DNA from: Pseudolabrys sp.
GTDB taxonomy: Bacteria; Pseudomonadota; Alphaproteobacteria; Rhizobiales; Xanthobacteraceae
Assembly (NCBI GenBank): GCA_029980465.1
Contig: JARYIJ010000001.1
Span: 2,195,749 to 2,259,748, forward strand
DNA length: 64,000 nt
Direction: 5' to 3'
The stretch's first letter is position 1; each line of letters starts with the position of its first letter. The notes under the pieces are model-generated. The model saw only the letters and a list, made by a program, of their open reading frames with translations, was not told the origin of the DNA and searched no databases. Positions 63,319 to 64,000 of the stretch are shown here, one piece after another. The position numbers and the translations under genes are program-made.

Positions 63319-64000
63319 GGCGCGTCGATACTCTTGTTGTCGGCGGAGGGCCGGCCGGCGCCGCTGCGGCATGCGAACTGGCGCTGCGCGATTGCGATAC
63401 GATCTTGGTCGAGCGGAGCGGCGGTCCGCATCACAAGGTCTGCGGCGAATTTCTGAGTGTCGAGACACTGACATATCTGAGGCGCCTTGGCGTCGATGCG
63501 ATGACCCTCGGTGCGGTCCCGGTCGAGACTGTCTCGATCTGCACGGATGACCGCGTTGCCTCCGCGAGCCTCCCGTTTCACGCGCTGTCGCTGTCGCGTT
63601 ACGTCCTCGACGGGGCCCTTTTGCAGCGCGCCGCTGACCTCGGCGTGTCGGTGCAGCGGGGCGTTTTGGTGCGCCGCGTCGAGCGGATTGGGCGCGGCTG
63701 GATCGCGACCTGTGATGATGGTGCGATTATCGGGTGCAATCACCTCGTGCTGGCGACAGGGAAGGTTGGCCTGCGCGGCATCGAGGACACGCGCGACGGT
63801 TCGATGGTCGGATTGAAGATGCATTTGTCGGCGGCCGCCGATCTTCGACATGAGCTTGCCGGGCGTGTCGAGCTGTTTCTGTTCGGCCGTGGCTATGCCG
63901 GCCTTGAGCTGGTGGAGGGCGGCAATGCCAATCTCTGTTGCCTGGTCGAGCGCGATGTCGCCCGGTCCGTCGGCACGGACTGGAATCGGCTGCGTACTTT
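63315..64000 (+). CDS. FAD-dependent oxidoreductase (geranylgeranyl reductase/monooxygenase-like), N-terminal part
   Basis: The frame is open from ATG 63315 to the window end, 228 residues, and is truncated by the window. The N-terminal dinucleotide fold VDTLVVGGGPAGAAAACELA binds FAD, and HHKVCGEFLS contains the second Cys-Gly-Glu motif of this flavoprotein subgroup; LVLATGK closes the NAD(P)/FAD segment. It overlaps the methyltransferase gene by ATGA. Such enzymes act with type III PKS clusters as reductases or hydroxylases. Its C-terminus is outside the window. Confidence 0.88.
   Translation, partial: MRRVDTLVVGGGPAGAAAACELALRDCDTILVERSGGPHHKVCGEFLSVETLTYLRRLGVDAMTLGAVPVETVSICTDDRVASASLPFHALSLSRYVLDGALLQRAADLGVSVQRGVLVRRVERIGRGWIATCDDGAIIGCNHLVLATGKVGLRGIEDTRDGSMVGLKMHLSAAADLRHELAGRVELFLFGRGYAGLELVEGGNANLCCLVERDVARSVGTDWNRLRT

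Noticed and set aside
1..64000. tRNA, rRNA, CRISPR arrays, prophage or classical insertion sequences
   Set aside because: No cloverleaf arms, spacer-repeat arrays, integrase, phage structural genes or transposases were seen; the many repeats are single or paired palindromes.

Overview
The window is chromosomal DNA from a GC-rich alphaproteobacterium, most likely a member of the Hyphomicrobiales (Rhizobiales) near Bradyrhizobium, Rhodopseudomonas or Xanthobacteraceae. This is inferred from gene content and order (kdsB beside a membrane-anchored cytochrome c; yejBEF with YejA-type binding proteins; a cpa/tad locus; SRP RNA-dnaX-ybaB-recR; dapD-dapE-truA-fmt-def; rpmH-rnpA-yidC-engB-argB), from protein flavour, and from the very many palindromic intergenic repeats. 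No database search was possible. I saw no tRNA, rRNA, CRISPR array, prophage or classical insertion sequence.

Layout. 0-2.3 kb: the end of an HvfC/BufC-DoxX pair, kdsB and a CycM-like cytochrome c. 2.5-13.5 kb: a Yej-type peptide/microcin ABC importer with two paralogous binding proteins; a LysR-controlled cupin plus zinc alcohol dehydrogenase module and a small tautomerase lie between them. 13.5-18 kb: a Gfo/Idh oxidoreductase, a DsbA-like thiol oxidoreductase, a small secreted peptide, an NlpC/P60 peptidase and an M17 aminopeptidase. 18.1-30.3 kb: a Flp/Tad pilus locus (tadD, tadC, tadB, cpaF, cpaE, cpaD, cpaC, cpaB, cpaA, flp, a stand-alone secretin N-domain protein and two TadE-like pseudopilins). 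30.4-33.4 kb: an Lrp regulator divergent from a periplasmic rhodanese, a YeeE/YedE thiosulfate-type transporter and a Cys-rich mini-protein. 33.5-46 kb: sugar kinase, nudC, HIT protein, SRP RNA, dnaX-ybaB-recR, ampG, rmuC, def-fmt-truA, dapE and dapD. 47-52.7 kb: an OFA-family MFS carrier, HAD phosphatase, argB, engB and an LLM-class flavin monooxygenase. 52.7-57.3 kb: a napEDABC periplasmic nitrate reductase operon. 57.3-59.7 kb: yidC-rnpA-rpmH. 59.9-64 kb: a sensor histidine kinase followed by an overlapping type III polyketide synthase-methyltransferase-FAD oxidoreductase operon that runs off the right edge.

The most unusual structure is a 530-bp unit at 45791-46320 between dapD and dapE. 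A DUF559 (Vsr/PD-(D/E)XK-like) endonuclease gene is enclosed by near-perfect terminal inverted repeats, and the last codons and stop of the gene lie inside one repeat. A gene-less pair of related repeats with the same architecture lies in the yej locus (9201-9365). This suggests a small nuclease-associated repeat system able to move between operons. Other points of note are the insertion of nap into the normally compact rpmH-yidC-engB-argB locus, CtrA-like boxes beside three tad promoters, and the type III PKS operon.
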